DNA of 64,000 nucleotides from Streptomyces sp. NBC_00289 (GTDB lineage: Bacteria; Actinomycetota; Actinomycetes; Streptomycetales; Streptomycetaceae). Position 1 is the stretch's first letter. Each line of letters begins with the position of its first letter. This document shows, piece after piece, positions 45,185-54,744 of this stretch. The notes beneath the pieces are model-generated. The model was not told the origin of the DNA and did no database searches. It saw only the letters and a program-made list of their open reading frames with translations. The stretch is from contig NZ_CP108046.1 in NCBI RefSeq assembly GCF_041435115.1, positions 6,200,001-6,264,000 of the forward strand, given 5' to 3'. The position numbers and the translations under genes were made by a program.

Positions 45185-45515
45185 CTCCTCCCGTTGTCGA
45201 CACCGTGGAGCGTTCGCTCAGCGGACGCTCAAATCCGGATAACGATCGGGTCACCGGTGCGGCCGTTTATGCGGGCGCGGGATCGGTTTGTCCGCTTCTC
45301 CCTGTGGCGTGCGCCACACGCCAAGCCGGTGATCACCGCTGCGCCCGTGATAGATCTTCACGACCGCCCGGCCGACACCACCCATGTCCGGCCGGGTGCG
45401 CCACCGAGCCGGCAACCGCCGGCCAGGCACGAAGCTCCACCTATCCGGGGGGATCGGAACCCGATCCGACGCCATGGGACTGGCGCGGACCGGCATGGAG
45501 AAAGGCGCACCAGAC
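45185..45515 (+). promoter_or_regulatory. Upstream region of the amino-acid permease with two palindromes
   Basis: A 331-bp gene-free stretch. It contains TGTGGCG-TG-CGCCACA (45303-45318) and the perfect palindrome CGGTGATCACCG (45327-45338), 180-210 bp before the permease start. Either could be an operator. No promoter hexamers are assigned. Confidence 0.4.
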
Positions 45516-46967
45516 ATGACCTCATCGCAGGTCGGTAAGGCACACGACGGCAGTGAGGCCGTGAGCGGCGACGCCCCAGAAGAGGGGTACGAGCGAGGGC
45601 TCGGAAGCCGCCAGGTCCAGATGATCGCGATCGGCGGCGCCATCGGCGTCGGCCTGTTCCTCAACGCCGGGGCCAACATCGCCAAGGCGGGCCCCAGCCT
45701 CATCCTGATGTACGCCCTCGCGGGCGTGATCATCTTCTTCATCATGCGGGCGCTCGGCGAACTGCTGCTCTACCGCCCGGTCTCGGGCTCCTTCGCGGAG
45801 TACTCCCGAGAGTTCCTCGGCCCGTTCTTCGGCTACTTCACCGCCTGGACGTACTGGCTGATGTGGGTGGTCACCGGCATGGCGGAGCTGACCGCCGCCG
45901 CCATCTACATCAACTACTGGTTCCCCTCGGTCCCCCAATGGGTGTCGGCCCTGGTGTTCCTGATCGTCCTCTTCGTGGCCAACCTGATCTCGGTGAAGGT
46001 GTTCGGCGAGATCGAGTTCTGGGCCTCGATGGTCAAGGTCACCGCCCTCATCGGCATGATCGTCATCGGTCTGGGCGTCCTCACCTTCGGCTTCAGCTCC
46101 GCCGGTGACACGGCCGCCGTCGCCAACCTCTGGCAGTTCGACGGCTTCTTCCCCAAGGGCATCGGCTCGTCCCTGATGACCCTTCAGGGCGTCATGTTCG
46201 CCTACCTCGCCGTCGAACTGGTCGGCGTCACGGCCGGCGAGTCCGAGAACCCCGAGAAGACGCTCCCGAAGGCGATCAACACCCTCCCGTGGCGCATCGC
46301 CCTCTTCTACGTCGGCGCCCTCACGGTCATCCTCTGCGTCGTGAAGTGGACGGAGTTCGCCCCCGGCGTCAGCCCCTTCGTCGCGGCCTTCGCGAAGATC
46401 GGCATCCCGGCCGGCGCGGCCATCGTCAACTTCGTCGTCCTCACCGCCGCCCTGTCCTCCTGCAACTCGGGCATGTACTCCACCGGCCGGATGCTGCGCA
46501 ACCTCGCGGACAACGGCGAGGCGCCGCGCGGCTTCAGCAAGCTGTCGGCCACCAAGACCCCGGCCCTCGGCATCACGGTCTCCGTCGCCTTCATGGGCAT
46601 CGGCGTCGTCCTGAACTACGTCGTCCCGGAGAAGGCCTTCGGCTACGTCACCTCGGTGGCCACCGCGGCCGGCATCTGGACCTGGCTGATGATCCTGATC
46701 AGCCACGTCCTGTACCGCCGCGCGGTCGAGGCCGGCCGCCTGCCCGCCTCGTCCTTCCCCGCCCCGGGCGGCGCGGTGTGCTCGTACGTCGCCATCGCCT
46801 TCCTCCTCTTCGTCACCGGCCTGATCGCCTACGACGCCGACTCCCGGGTCTGTCTCTACGTGATGGCAGGCTGGGCCGCCGCCCTCGGTATCGGCTGGGC
46901 GGTCCTCAAGAGCCGCAACCCCCGGATCGCCGAGCGCCGCGAACCGGAACTGGAGAACGTCGGCTGA
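45516..46967 (+). CDS. Amino-acid permease (APC superfamily, AAT family)
   Basis: A 483-residue transporter with about 12 membrane helices. The first helix carries the family signature RQVQMIAIGGAIGVGLFLNAG (helix 1 substrate/Na-site region), followed by GPSLILMYALAGVIIFFIMRALGEL. This matches GABA/aromatic/proline permeases of the AAT group; the substrate is not defined. The ATG at 45516 is supported by GGAGAAAGG about 10 nt upstream; the longer frame is promoter sequence. Confidence 0.88.
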   Translation: MTSSQVGKAHDGSEAVSGDAPEEGYERGLGSRQVQMIAIGGAIGVGLFLNAGANIAKAGPSLILMYALAGVIIFFIMRALGELLLYRPVSGSFAEYSREFLGPFFGYFTAWTYWLMWVVTGMAELTAAAIYINYWFPSVPQWVSALVFLIVLFVANLISVKVFGEIEFWASMVKVTALIGMIVIGLGVLTFGFSSAGDTAAVANLWQFDGFFPKGIGSSLMTLQGVMFAYLAVELVGVTAGESENPEKTLPKAINTLPWRIALFYVGALTVILCVVKWTEFAPGVSPFVAAFAKIGIPAGAAIVNFVVLTAALSSCNSGMYSTGRMLRNLADNGEAPRGFSKLSATKTPALGITVSVAFMGIGVVLNYVVPEKAFGYVTSVATAAGIWTWLMILISHVLYRRAVEAGRLPASSFPAPGGAVCSYVAIAFLLFVTGLIAYDADSRVCLYVMAGWAAALGIGWAVLKSRNPRIAERREPELENVG

Positions 46968-47047
46968 TCCACCCGGGACATCCGGCATCCGGGCAGCCCC
47001 GTACCACCCACCGGTACGGGGCTGCGCCTCTGTTTATCCTGACCAGC

Positions 47048-47470
47048 ATGCTGACCATCACCCAGGCCCTGTTCGACCAGATCGTCGCCCACGCGCGCGA
47101 GGACCACCCCGACGAGGCGTGCGGCGTGGTCGCGGGCCCGGAGGGCACGGACCGCCCCGAGCGCTTCATCCCCATGCTGAACGCCGCCCGCTCGCCCACG
47201 TTCTACGAGTTCGACTCCCAGGACCTCCTCAAGCTGTACCGCGAGATGGACGACCGCGACGAGGAACCGGTGATCGTCTACCACTCGCACACGGCGACCG
47301 AGGCCCACCCCTCCCGCACCGACATCTCCTACGCCAACGAGCCCGGCGCCCACTACGTCCTCGTCTCCACCGCGGACACCGACGACGCCGGCCCGTTCCA
47401 GTTCCGCTCGTTCCGGATCGTGGAGGGAGAGGTCACGGAGGAGGAGGTCAGGGTGGTGGAAACATACTGA
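47048..47470 (+). CDS. JAMM (M67) metallopeptidase of the sulfur-carrier cysteine pathway (Mec+-like)
   Basis: A 140-residue zinc peptidase. The JAMM motif is complete: Glu23 in DEACGVV, His79-x-His81, Ser89 and Asp92 (HSHTATEAHPSRTD). Next to cysO- and cysM-like genes it corresponds to mycobacterial Mec+, which cleaves the cysteine adduct from the C-terminus of the carrier protein CysO. Because the carrier here has two residues after its Gly-Gly, the same enzyme could also mature it. It precedes the leader peptide and carrier gene by ~300 bp. Confidence 0.88.
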   Translation: MLTITQALFDQIVAHAREDHPDEACGVVAGPEGTDRPERFIPMLNAARSPTFYEFDSQDLLKLYREMDDRDEEPVIVYHSHTATEAHPSRTDISYANEPGAHYVLVSTADTDDAGPFQFRSFRIVEGEVTEEEVRVVETY

Positions 47471-47510
47471 TCTCGTACCTCGGATGAAATGTGTCCGAAG
47501 AGTGAGATCA
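47468..47510. promoter_or_regulatory. Inverted repeat upstream of the cysteine leader peptide
   Basis: TGATCTC (47468-47474) and GAGATCA (47504-47510) form an inverted repeat with an imperfect CGGAT/GTCCG pair inside. It begins at the end of the JAMM gene and lies 40-80 bp before the leader peptide start, where a promoter or operator is expected. Confidence 0.4.
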
Positions 47511-47549
47511 CATTCCGGGGGCCGGACCGGGAATCGATACGATGAGCCC

Positions 47550-47645
47550 ATGGTTCTCCACGACGTGAGCGAGAAGACGCCGGGCACGCTGCTCGTGGCG
47601 CGGCTGCACGTCGACCTGTGCAGGCTCGCCAGCGCCATCTGTTGA
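47550..47645 (+). CDS. Cysteine leader peptide (31 residues) upstream of cysO-cysM
   Basis: A short frame encodes 31 residues beginning MVLHDVSEK and ending RLHVDLCRLASAIC, with Cys codons TGC and TGT, the latter being the last sense codon before TGA. TGT is uncommon in this genome. Short Streptomyces peptides of the form xxRLHVDLCRxASxxC are recognised as leader peptides in front of sulfur-assimilation genes. Ribosome stalling at Cys codons when Cys-tRNA is scarce would then control the downstream carrier and synthase genes, which start 122 bp later. It is too short for ordinary gene callers. Confidence 0.75.
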   Translation: MVLHDVSEKTPGTLLVARLHVDLCRLASAIC

Positions 47646-49013
<1,368 letters not shown>

Positions 49014-49026
49014 GCCAGAGCCCGGC

Positions 49027-49527
49027 TCAGCGGGCGAGGTGACGGACCTGGTCCCACAGGACCGGGTCCACCACTCCCACCCGGCGCCGGAAGTCCCGCA
49101 CCGGGACCTCGCGCAGCTCGTCCGTCTCCAGGAAACTGGCGCGGCCCTCGGCGTCCCCCACGGCACCCGGCGGCAACGGGATCACCCCGGGCCGCTCGCC
49201 GTGGTACTTGCTGGTGATCTTCGCGACGGTCACCCGCCGCCCGCGCACCGCGAGGACCAGACACGGCCGGTCCTTGGCCCGCGCCGCGCCCGTCACCCCT
49301 CCGCGCGCGGCGCCTCTCGACCCCCGGCCGTCCTCGAAGGGCACGTTCGCCCACCAGATCTCCGCCGCCCGCGGCGCACCCGCCCGTCCGCGCGGCCCCT
49401 CGGGGCGCCCCGGCGGCCTGCTCCTGCGACCGCCCGGCCGGTGCCCCCGACCCCAGCCGTCGACTAGCGTGGCAACCAGGGCGAGCAGCACCACCGCCAC
49501 GAGCGCGAGCCACCAGGACGTGTCCAT
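49027..49527 (-). CDS. Membrane-anchored PemK/MazF-like protein
   Basis: A 166-residue protein. Residues ~4-24 form a membrane helix (WWLALVAVVLLALVATLVDGW), then an Arg/Gly/Pro-rich linker, then a PemK/MazF-type beta-barrel: AEIWWANVPFEDG, RPCLVLAVRGRRVTVAKITS and GVIPLPPG with ...FLETDELREVPVRDFRRRVG. MazF proteins are ribosome-independent mRNA endonucleases. No antitoxin gene is adjacent, so a toxin role is doubtful; a membrane-tethered RNase or non-catalytic fold is possible. The ATG at 49527 starts exactly at the membrane helix. Convergent with cysM. Confidence 0.75.
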   Translation of the reverse strand: MDTSWWLALVAVVLLALVATLVDGWGRGHRPGGRRSRPPGRPEGPRGRAGAPRAAEIWWANVPFEDGRGSRGAARGGVTGAARAKDRPCLVLAVRGRRVTVAKITSKYHGERPGVIPLPPGAVGDAEGRASFLETDELREVPVRDFRRRVGVVDPVLWDQVRHLAR

Positions 49528-49742
49528 GCGGATGACGTTACCGGCGCGCGATCCCCATCGCGCGCCCTCTCTCACACCTCATGCACTCCTCTTCCAGCCG
49601 AACCGGTGACAGCACAGGTGAGTTCGCACACAACAGCCCTTGGTGGAGGAGCGACCCAAGGTTTTGCGCCTTACGCTCGACGGACCGCACGACCCCCGTC
49701 TCCTTTCCAGAAAAGTTCCCCGCCCGCGGAGGTTTCCGCTTT

Positions 49743-50495
49743 ATGAAGCTCACCGTCGTCGGCTGCTCGGGGTCGTTCCCGTCCGCGGAATCGGCCTGCT
49801 CGAGCTACCTCCTCGAGGCCGACGGCTTCCGGCTGCTTCTCGACATGGGCAACGGTGCCCTGGGCGAGTTGCAGCGCCACTGCGGTCTCTACGACCTCGA
49901 CGCGATCTTCCTCAGCCATCTGCACGCCGACCACTGCATCGACATGTGCGCCTACTTCGTCGCGCGCTACTACCGGCACGACGGAGGCCGCTGCGACCCG
50001 ATCCCCGTCTACGGCCCCGAGGGCACGGAACACCGGCTGACCACGGCCTACGCCGACACCCCCACCGCCTCCTCCATGAGCGAGGTCTTCGACTTCCACA
50101 CGGTCAAGCCGTCCACCTTCGAGATCGGCCCGTTCACGGTGCACACGGAGCGGGTGGCCCATCCCGTGGAGGCGTACGGCATCCGCGTCGAGCACGGTGG
50201 GAAGACCCTGACCTACTCCGGCGACACGGGCGTCAGCGCCGCGCTGGACGACCTCGCCCGCGACAGCGACCTGTTCCTGTGCGAGGCGGCGTTCACGCAC
50301 GGCAAGGAGAGCATCCCCGACCTGCACCTCAACGGCCGCGAGGCGGGAGAGACGGCGGCCCGGGCAGGAGCCCGCCGGCTGGTCCTCACCCACATCCCCC
50401 CGTGGACCGACCCGCGGGTCAACCTCGCCGACGCGCGCGCGGTCTTCGACGGCCCGGTGGAACTGGCGACGCCGAGGGTGTCGTACGAGATCTAG
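49743..50495 (+). CDS. MBL-fold metallo-hydrolase, RNase Z-like
   Basis: A 250-residue metallo-beta-lactamase-fold protein. The metal motif is LSHLHADHCIDMCAYF (HxHxDH). Further ligands are in VAHPVEAYG, TYSGDTG and LTHIPPW, the order found in RNase Z/ElaC-type hydrolases. It lacks the long exosite arm of true tRNase Z, so an orphan phosphodiesterase-like hydrolase is more likely. ATG 49743 follows GGAGGTTTCCG-like sequence. A 13-bp terminator hairpin lies just after its stop. Confidence 0.88.
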   Translation: MKLTVVGCSGSFPSAESACSSYLLEADGFRLLLDMGNGALGELQRHCGLYDLDAIFLSHLHADHCIDMCAYFVARYYRHDGGRCDPIPVYGPEGTEHRLTTAYADTPTASSMSEVFDFHTVKPSTFEIGPFTVHTERVAHPVEAYGIRVEHGGKTLTYSGDTGVSAALDDLARDSDLFLCEAAFTHGKESIPDLHLNGREAGETAARAGARRLVLTHIPPWTDPRVNLADARAVFDGPVELATPRVSYEI

Positions 50496-50509
50496 GCGCT
50501 ACGACGTGA

Positions 50510-50543
50510 AAGGCCCCCGGAGCCGTACGACTCCGGGGGCCTT
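50510..50543. terminator. Bidirectional terminator between the MBL gene and nagE2
   Basis: AAGGCCCCCGGAG (50510-50522) pairs perfectly with CTCCGGGGGCCTT (50531-50543) across an 8-nt loop. It sits between the convergent MBL-fold gene and nagE2. Confidence 0.8.
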
Positions 50544-50559
50544 CGTCATGCCGTGGGGC

Positions 50560-51813
50560 TCACGCCTTGGTGAGGTCCTCCAGCTCCTCCTCGGGCTCGC
50601 GGCCCGGGGTGGGGAGGTTGAACCTGATGATGGCGAAGCGGAAGACGGTGTAGTAAATCGCGGCGAAGGCCAGGCCGATGGGGATGATGAGCCATGGCTT
50701 TGTGGCCAGGTTCCAGTTGAGGGCGTAGTCGATGAAGCCGGCGGAGAAGTTGAAGCCCGCGTGGACTCCCAGCCCCCAGGTGACCGCCATGGAGACAGCG
50801 GTCAGCACGGCGTGGATCACGTAGAGGAGCGGGGCGATGAACATGAACGAGAACTCGATCGGCTCGGTCACGCCGGTCACGAACGACGTCAGGGCGAGCG
50901 AGATCATCATGCCCAGCACGGCCTTGCGGCGCTCCGGGCGAGCCGTGTGCGCCATGGCCAGCGCGGCGGCCGGCAGGCCGAACATCATGATCGGGAAGAA
51001 GCCGGACATGAACATCCCGGCAGTCGGGTCACCGGCGAGGAAGCGGCTGTAGTCGCCGTGGACGACCTGGCCGGCGGCGTCGGTGAAGTCACCGAGCTGG
51101 AACCAGGCCACCGTGTTCACGAACTGGTGCATACCGACGGGGATCAGCGCACGGTTGATGAGACCGAAGAGAGCGGCGCCGAAGGAACCCAGACCGGTCA
51201 TCCACTCGCCGAAGTTTCCGATGCCCTCGCCGATGGGTTCCCAGACCAGCCCGAAGAAGACACCGACGACGATGCCGACGAACGCCATGATGATCGGAAC
51301 GAGTCGGCGGCCGTTGAAGAACCCGAGCCAGTCGACCAACTTCGTACGGTGGAACCTCTGCCAGAGGACCGCGGAGAGCAGACCCATGAGGATGCCGCCG
51401 AGGACACCGGGGTTGTTGTAAGTCGCGACCAGGTCCGCGCCCTTGGTGACTTGGGCCTCGGTCACGGGGAATGCCTCGAGGACCTTGCTGTAGACCAGGA
51501 AGCCCACCAGCGCGGCGAGGGCGGTCGAGCCGTCGGCCTTCTTGGCGAAGCCGATGGCGACACCGATGCAGAAGAGCATCGGGAGGTTGCCGGTGATCGC
51601 GCCGCCTGCCTTGTCGAAGACCAAGGCGACTTTGTCCCAGCCGAGGCCGTCGGCCCCGAAGACGTCTGGCTGGCCGAGCCTGACTATAAGACCCGCCGCC
51701 GGCAGCACGGCGATCGGGAGCTGCAGGCTTCGGCCGACCTTCTGCAGGCCCTGGAGCAGGCCGGATCCCCGCTTCTTCGCGGGTGCCGCCGGTGTCGCGG
51801 TGGCGGAGCTCAT
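50560..51813 (-). CDS. nagE2: GlcNAc phosphotransferase permease IIC NagE2
   Basis: A 417-residue PTS EIIC of the glucose/GlcNAc class, transporting and phosphorylating N-acetylglucosamine. Family motifs are LPIAVLPAAGLIVRLGQPDVF, GFLVYSKVLEAFP, WLGFFNGRRLVPIIMAF, the substrate-binding TEPIEFSFMFIAPLLY and AGFNFSAGFIDYALNWN. It has no B or A domain, so it needs NagF (IIB) and a separate IIA. The ATG at 51813 lies 17 bp from a double dre palindrome, consistent with repression by DasR. In S. coelicolor NagE2 is the main GlcNAc permease. Confidence 0.93.
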   Translation of the reverse strand: MSSATATPAAPAKKRGSGLLQGLQKVGRSLQLPIAVLPAAGLIVRLGQPDVFGADGLGWDKVALVFDKAGGAITGNLPMLFCIGVAIGFAKKADGSTALAALVGFLVYSKVLEAFPVTEAQVTKGADLVATYNNPGVLGGILMGLLSAVLWQRFHRTKLVDWLGFFNGRRLVPIIMAFVGIVVGVFFGLVWEPIGEGIGNFGEWMTGLGSFGAALFGLINRALIPVGMHQFVNTVAWFQLGDFTDAAGQVVHGDYSRFLAGDPTAGMFMSGFFPIMMFGLPAAALAMAHTARPERRKAVLGMMISLALTSFVTGVTEPIEFSFMFIAPLLYVIHAVLTAVSMAVTWGLGVHAGFNFSAGFIDYALNWNLATKPWLIIPIGLAFAAIYYTVFRFAIIRFNLPTPGREPEEELEDLTKA

Positions 51814-51829
51814 ACTTCCTCCATCGGGT

Positions 51830-51862
51830 GGTGGTCTACACCACTCAGTGGTGTAGACCATG
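51830..51862. promoter_or_regulatory. Double DasR operator (dre palindrome) at nagE2
   Basis: Two 16-bp dre sites face each other: GGTGGTCTACACCACT (51830-51845) and AGTGGTGTAGACCATG (51847-51862). Together they make a perfect 14-bp-arm palindrome (TGGTCTACACCACT-C-AGTGGTGTAGACCA). It starts 17 bp upstream of the nagE2 ATG. Confidence 0.85.
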
Positions 51863-51967
51863 TTGTAGCACGGTGAAGGCGATATAAGGAACCCGCGAAT
51901 TCTGCAACCGGAGCACTACGCTCCGTGCCGGTCCGCAGACGCCCGCGAGCCTGCGAACAGGCATGAC

Positions 51968-51999
51968 AAAGGCCCCCGAACCGATGGTCCGAGGGCCCA
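51968..51999 (-). terminator. Terminator downstream of nagE1
   Basis: GGCCCCCGAACC (51971-51982) and GGTCCGAGGGCC (51986-51997) pair with two wobble positions around GAT. On the minus strand the stem is followed by TTTG, so it terminates nagE1. Confidence 0.65.
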
Positions 52000-52013
52000 A
52001 CTTCCCGCTGACG

Positions 52014-53318
52014 TCAGACCTTTGTGACGTCCTCCACCTCGTCCGCGGGCTCACGCCCCGGCGTCTTCAGATCGAACTTCGTGATCGCGAAGCGGAAGAC
52101 CGCGTAGTAGACGACGGCGAAGCACAGCCCGATCGGAATCATCGCCCACGGTTTCGTCGCCAGATTCCAGTTGATGACGTAGTCAATCAGACCCGCCGAG
52201 AAGCTGAAACCGTCGTGCACACCCAGCCCCCACGTCACGGCCATCGACACACCCGTCAACACCGCGTGCACCACGTACAACAGCGGTGCGACGAACAGGA
52301 ACGAGTACTCGATCGGCTCGGTGATGCCCGTGACGAACGAGGTCAGCGCCACCGACGTCATCAGGCCCCCGATCTCCTTGCGCCGGTCGGGCCGGGCGCA
52401 GTGCGTGATGGCGAGGGCGGCAGCGGGCAGCGCGAACATCATGATCGGGAAGAAGCCCGACGTGAACTGCCCCGCGTTCGGGTCGCCCGCCAGGAACATG
52501 TTGATGTCACCGTGCACCACCGTGCCGTCCGGCTTGGTGTAACTGCCGAACTGGAACCAGATGGGCACGTTCAGGAACTGGTGCAGCCCGATCACCAGCA
52601 ACGCGCGGTTCGCCAGACCGAACACGCCCGAACCCCACGCGCCCGCGTCGCTCAGCCAGTCACTGAAGCTCTCCAGCCCGTCGCCGATGGGCGGCCAGAT
52701 CCACAGACACACGGCCGCGAACGCGATCGCCACGAACGCCATGATGATCGGCACCAGCCGGCGGCCGTTGAAGAACCCGAGCCAGTCGACCAGCTTCGTA
52801 CGGTGGAAACGGGCCCAGAGGAACGCGGCGAGCAGACCCATGACGATGCCGCCGAAGACGCCCGGATTCTGGTAGGTGAAGACGGTCACCGTGCCGTCGG
52901 TCAACTGGCAGCCCGTCCCGACGGGCTTCGACCCCTCCGCGCAGTCCTCGGGGAACTGCCGCAGCACGTTGAAGTAGACGAGGAAGCCGGCCACCGCCGC
53001 GAGGGCCGTCGAACCGTCCGCCTTCTTCGCCATGCCGATGGCGACACCGACGCAGAACAACAGGGGCAGACCGAGACTGCTGTCGAGCAGCGCGCCGCCC
53101 GCGCCCACCATCACCTTCGAGACGTCCGACCACCCCAGCCCGTCGTCCCCGAACACATCCGGCTGACCGAGACGGGTGAGGATGCCGGCGGCCGGCAGCA
53201 CGGCGATGGGGAGCTGAAGACTGCGCCCCATCTTCTGCAGCCCCTGGAACACCTTGTGCCAGCGGGCCCGCCCGGGGCTCACGCCACCGTCGGCGGTGGC
53301 GGCGCTGTCGGCGCTCAT
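52014..53318 (-). CDS. nagE1: GlcNAc phosphotransferase permease IIC NagE1
   Basis: A 434-residue PTS EIIC paralogous to NagE2, with the same motifs (LPIAVLPAAGILTRLGQPDVF, WLGFFNGRRLVPIIMAF, TEPIEYSFLFVAPLLY, DGFSFSAGLIDYVINWN) and a longer extracytoplasmic loop containing two cysteines (EDCAEGSKPVGTGCQL) that could form a disulfide. It is divergent from nagF, with a dre site between them, so DasR would control both. Confidence 0.93.
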   Translation of the reverse strand: MSADSAATADGGVSPGRARWHKVFQGLQKMGRSLQLPIAVLPAAGILTRLGQPDVFGDDGLGWSDVSKVMVGAGGALLDSSLGLPLLFCVGVAIGMAKKADGSTALAAVAGFLVYFNVLRQFPEDCAEGSKPVGTGCQLTDGTVTVFTYQNPGVFGGIVMGLLAAFLWARFHRTKLVDWLGFFNGRRLVPIIMAFVAIAFAAVCLWIWPPIGDGLESFSDWLSDAGAWGSGVFGLANRALLVIGLHQFLNVPIWFQFGSYTKPDGTVVHGDINMFLAGDPNAGQFTSGFFPIMMFALPAAALAITHCARPDRRKEIGGLMTSVALTSFVTGITEPIEYSFLFVAPLLYVVHAVLTGVSMAVTWGLGVHDGFSFSAGLIDYVINWNLATKPWAMIPIGLCFAVVYYAVFRFAITKFDLKTPGREPADEVEDVTKV

Positions 53319-53361
53319 CGAACTCCTCCCGGCGGGGCCCGCGTTTGGCTACCGTCCACCA

Positions 53362-53377
53362 GGTGGTGTAGACCAGT
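53362..53377. promoter_or_regulatory. DasR operator (dre) between nagE1 and nagF
   Basis: GGTGGTGTAGACCAGT matches the dre consensus closely. It lies 44 bp upstream of the nagE1 start and 118 bp upstream of nagF, so one site can serve both divergent genes. Confidence 0.8.
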
Positions 53378-53494
53378 CGGCGCACGGTTTTCTGTCGTGC
53401 ACGCCATCCTTCGGCACCCACGACAGGACCGCTCGCGAAGATGGGCCAACTGTGGGTTACTGCGAAAAAGCGGTTCGGATCAGGGAGACAGAGC

Positions 53495-53728
53495 ATGGCC
53501 ACCAAGGCTGAGAAGATCGTTGCCGGGCTCGGCGGCATCGACAACATCGAAGAGGTCGAGGGCTGCATCACCCGCCTCCGGACCGAGGTCGTGGACGCGA
53601 GCAAGGTCGACGACGCCGCGCTCAAGGCCGCCGGCGCACACGGCGTCGTCAAGATGGGCACCGCCATCCAGGTCGTCATCGGCACCGACGCCGACCCGAT
53701 CGCCGCGGAGATCGAGGACATGATGTGA
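53495..53728 (+). CDS. nagF: GlcNAc phosphotransferase IIB component NagF
   Basis: A 77-residue PTS EIIB. The phosphorylated Cys is residue 24 in EVEGCITRLRTEVVD, and GVVKMGTAIQVVIG closes the fold. It passes phosphate from IIA to GlcNAc bound by NagE1/NagE2. The ATG at 53495 is 7 nt after AGGGAG. A perfect 14-bp terminator follows. The shared dre site links its expression to GlcNAc-6P/GlcN-6P via DasR. Confidence 0.93.
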   Translation: MATKAEKIVAGLGGIDNIEEVEGCITRLRTEVVDASKVDDAALKAAGAHGVVKMGTAIQVVIGTDADPIAAEIEDMM

Positions 53729-53762
53729 GCCACGCGCCCCCCGGGGCCGCCCGCTCACCCCG

Positions 53763-53795
53763 AAGGGGCTCCTCCCACCGCGGGAGGAGCCCCTT
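53763..53795 (+). terminator. Terminator after nagF
   Basis: AAGGGGCTCCTCCC (53763-53776) pairs perfectly with GGGAGGAGCCCCTT (53782-53795), loop ACCGC. Confidence 0.85.
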
Positions 53796-53821
53796 CCGCA
53801 TCTACCACTAGGCTCGTCGCC

Positions 53822-54559
53822 ATGTCTCGAATCGACGGCCGCACCGCCGAACAACTCCGCCCGATCACCATCGAACGCGGCTGGAGCAAGCACGCCGAGG
53901 GCTCCGTCCTCGTCTCCTTCGGCGACACCAGGGTCTTCTGCACCGCCTCCGTGACCGAAGGCGTCCCGCGCTGGCGCAAGGGCAGCGGCGAAGGCTGGGT
54001 CACCGCCGAGTACTCCATGCTCCCGCGTGCCACCAACACCCGCGGCGACCGCGAATCCGTCCGCGGCAAGATCGGCGGCCGCACCCACGAGATCAGCCGC
54101 CTCATCGGCCGCTCCCTCCGCGCCGTCATCGACTACAAGGCGCTCGGCGAGAACACCATCGTCCTCGACTGCGACGTCCTCCAGGCCGACGGCGGCACCC
54201 GCACCGCGGCCATCACCGGCGCGTACGTCGCCCTCGCCGACGCCGTCGCCTGGGCCCAGGGCAGGAAGCTCATCAAGGCCGGCCGCCAGCCCCTCACCGG
54301 CACGGTCAGCGCGGTGTCGGTCGGCATCGTCGGCGGAGTCCCGCTCCTCGACCTCTGCTACGAGGAGGACGTGCGCGCCGACACCGACATGAACGTCGTC
54401 TGCACCGGCGACGGCCGCTTCGTCGAGGTCCAGGGCACCGCCGAAGCCGAACCCTTCGCCCGCGAGGAACTCAATTCCCTCCTCGACCTGGCCGTCGCCG
54501 GCTGCACCGACCTGGCCGCCGTCCAGCGCGCGGCACTCGAGACGACCGTCGAGAAGTAG
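53822..54559 (+). CDS. rph: Ribonuclease PH
   Basis: A 245-residue phosphorolytic 3'-5' exoribonuclease that trims tRNA 3' ends. Family motifs are [71 protein letters not shown] and the catalytic [25 protein letters not shown]. The length is normal. It leads the group rph-lipoprotein-rdgB; rph and rdgB are often neighbours, as both process nucleotides. Confidence 0.95.
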   Translation: MSRIDGRTAEQLRPITIERGWSKHAEGSVLVSFGDTRVFCTASVTEGVPRWRKGSGEGWVTAEYSMLPRATNTRGDRESVRGKIGGRTHEISRLIGRSLRAVIDYKALGENTIVLDCDVLQADGGTRTAAITGAYVALADAVAWAQGRKLIKAGRQPLTGTVSAVSVGIVGGVPLLDLCYEEDVRADTDMNVVCTGDGRFVEVQGTAEAEPFAREELNSLLDLAVAGCTDLAAVQRAALETTVEK

Positions 54560-54618
54560 CGGTTCCCGCGCAGCAGTGCTTCTCGAAAAGTCCCACCGAG
54601 TAAAGGACGCACCAAGAA

Positions 54619-54697
54619 GGGCGGCCGTACGGGGCAACCCGGCCGCCCACCCCCGCGTCCCTACGAATACGGGCGCACGGCACACCACCGTGCGCCC
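54619..54697 (+). terminator. Two consecutive hairpins after rph
   Basis: GGGCGGCCG (54619-54627) pairs with CGGCCGCCC (54640-54648), and GGGCGCACGG (54671-54680) pairs with CCGTGCGCCC (54688-54697). Neither has a clean T-run, so they may be a weak terminator, an RNA processing signal or leader structure for the next gene. Confidence 0.45.
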
Positions 54698-54744
54698 GGC
54701 CGGCAACGGGGGCCGTTGGGCCTGCCCAGGGGAGGAACACAGTC

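Noticed and set aside
49027..49527. Complete toxin-antitoxin pair
   Set aside because: Only a MazF-like protein is present; neither side carries a short antitoxin-like frame.
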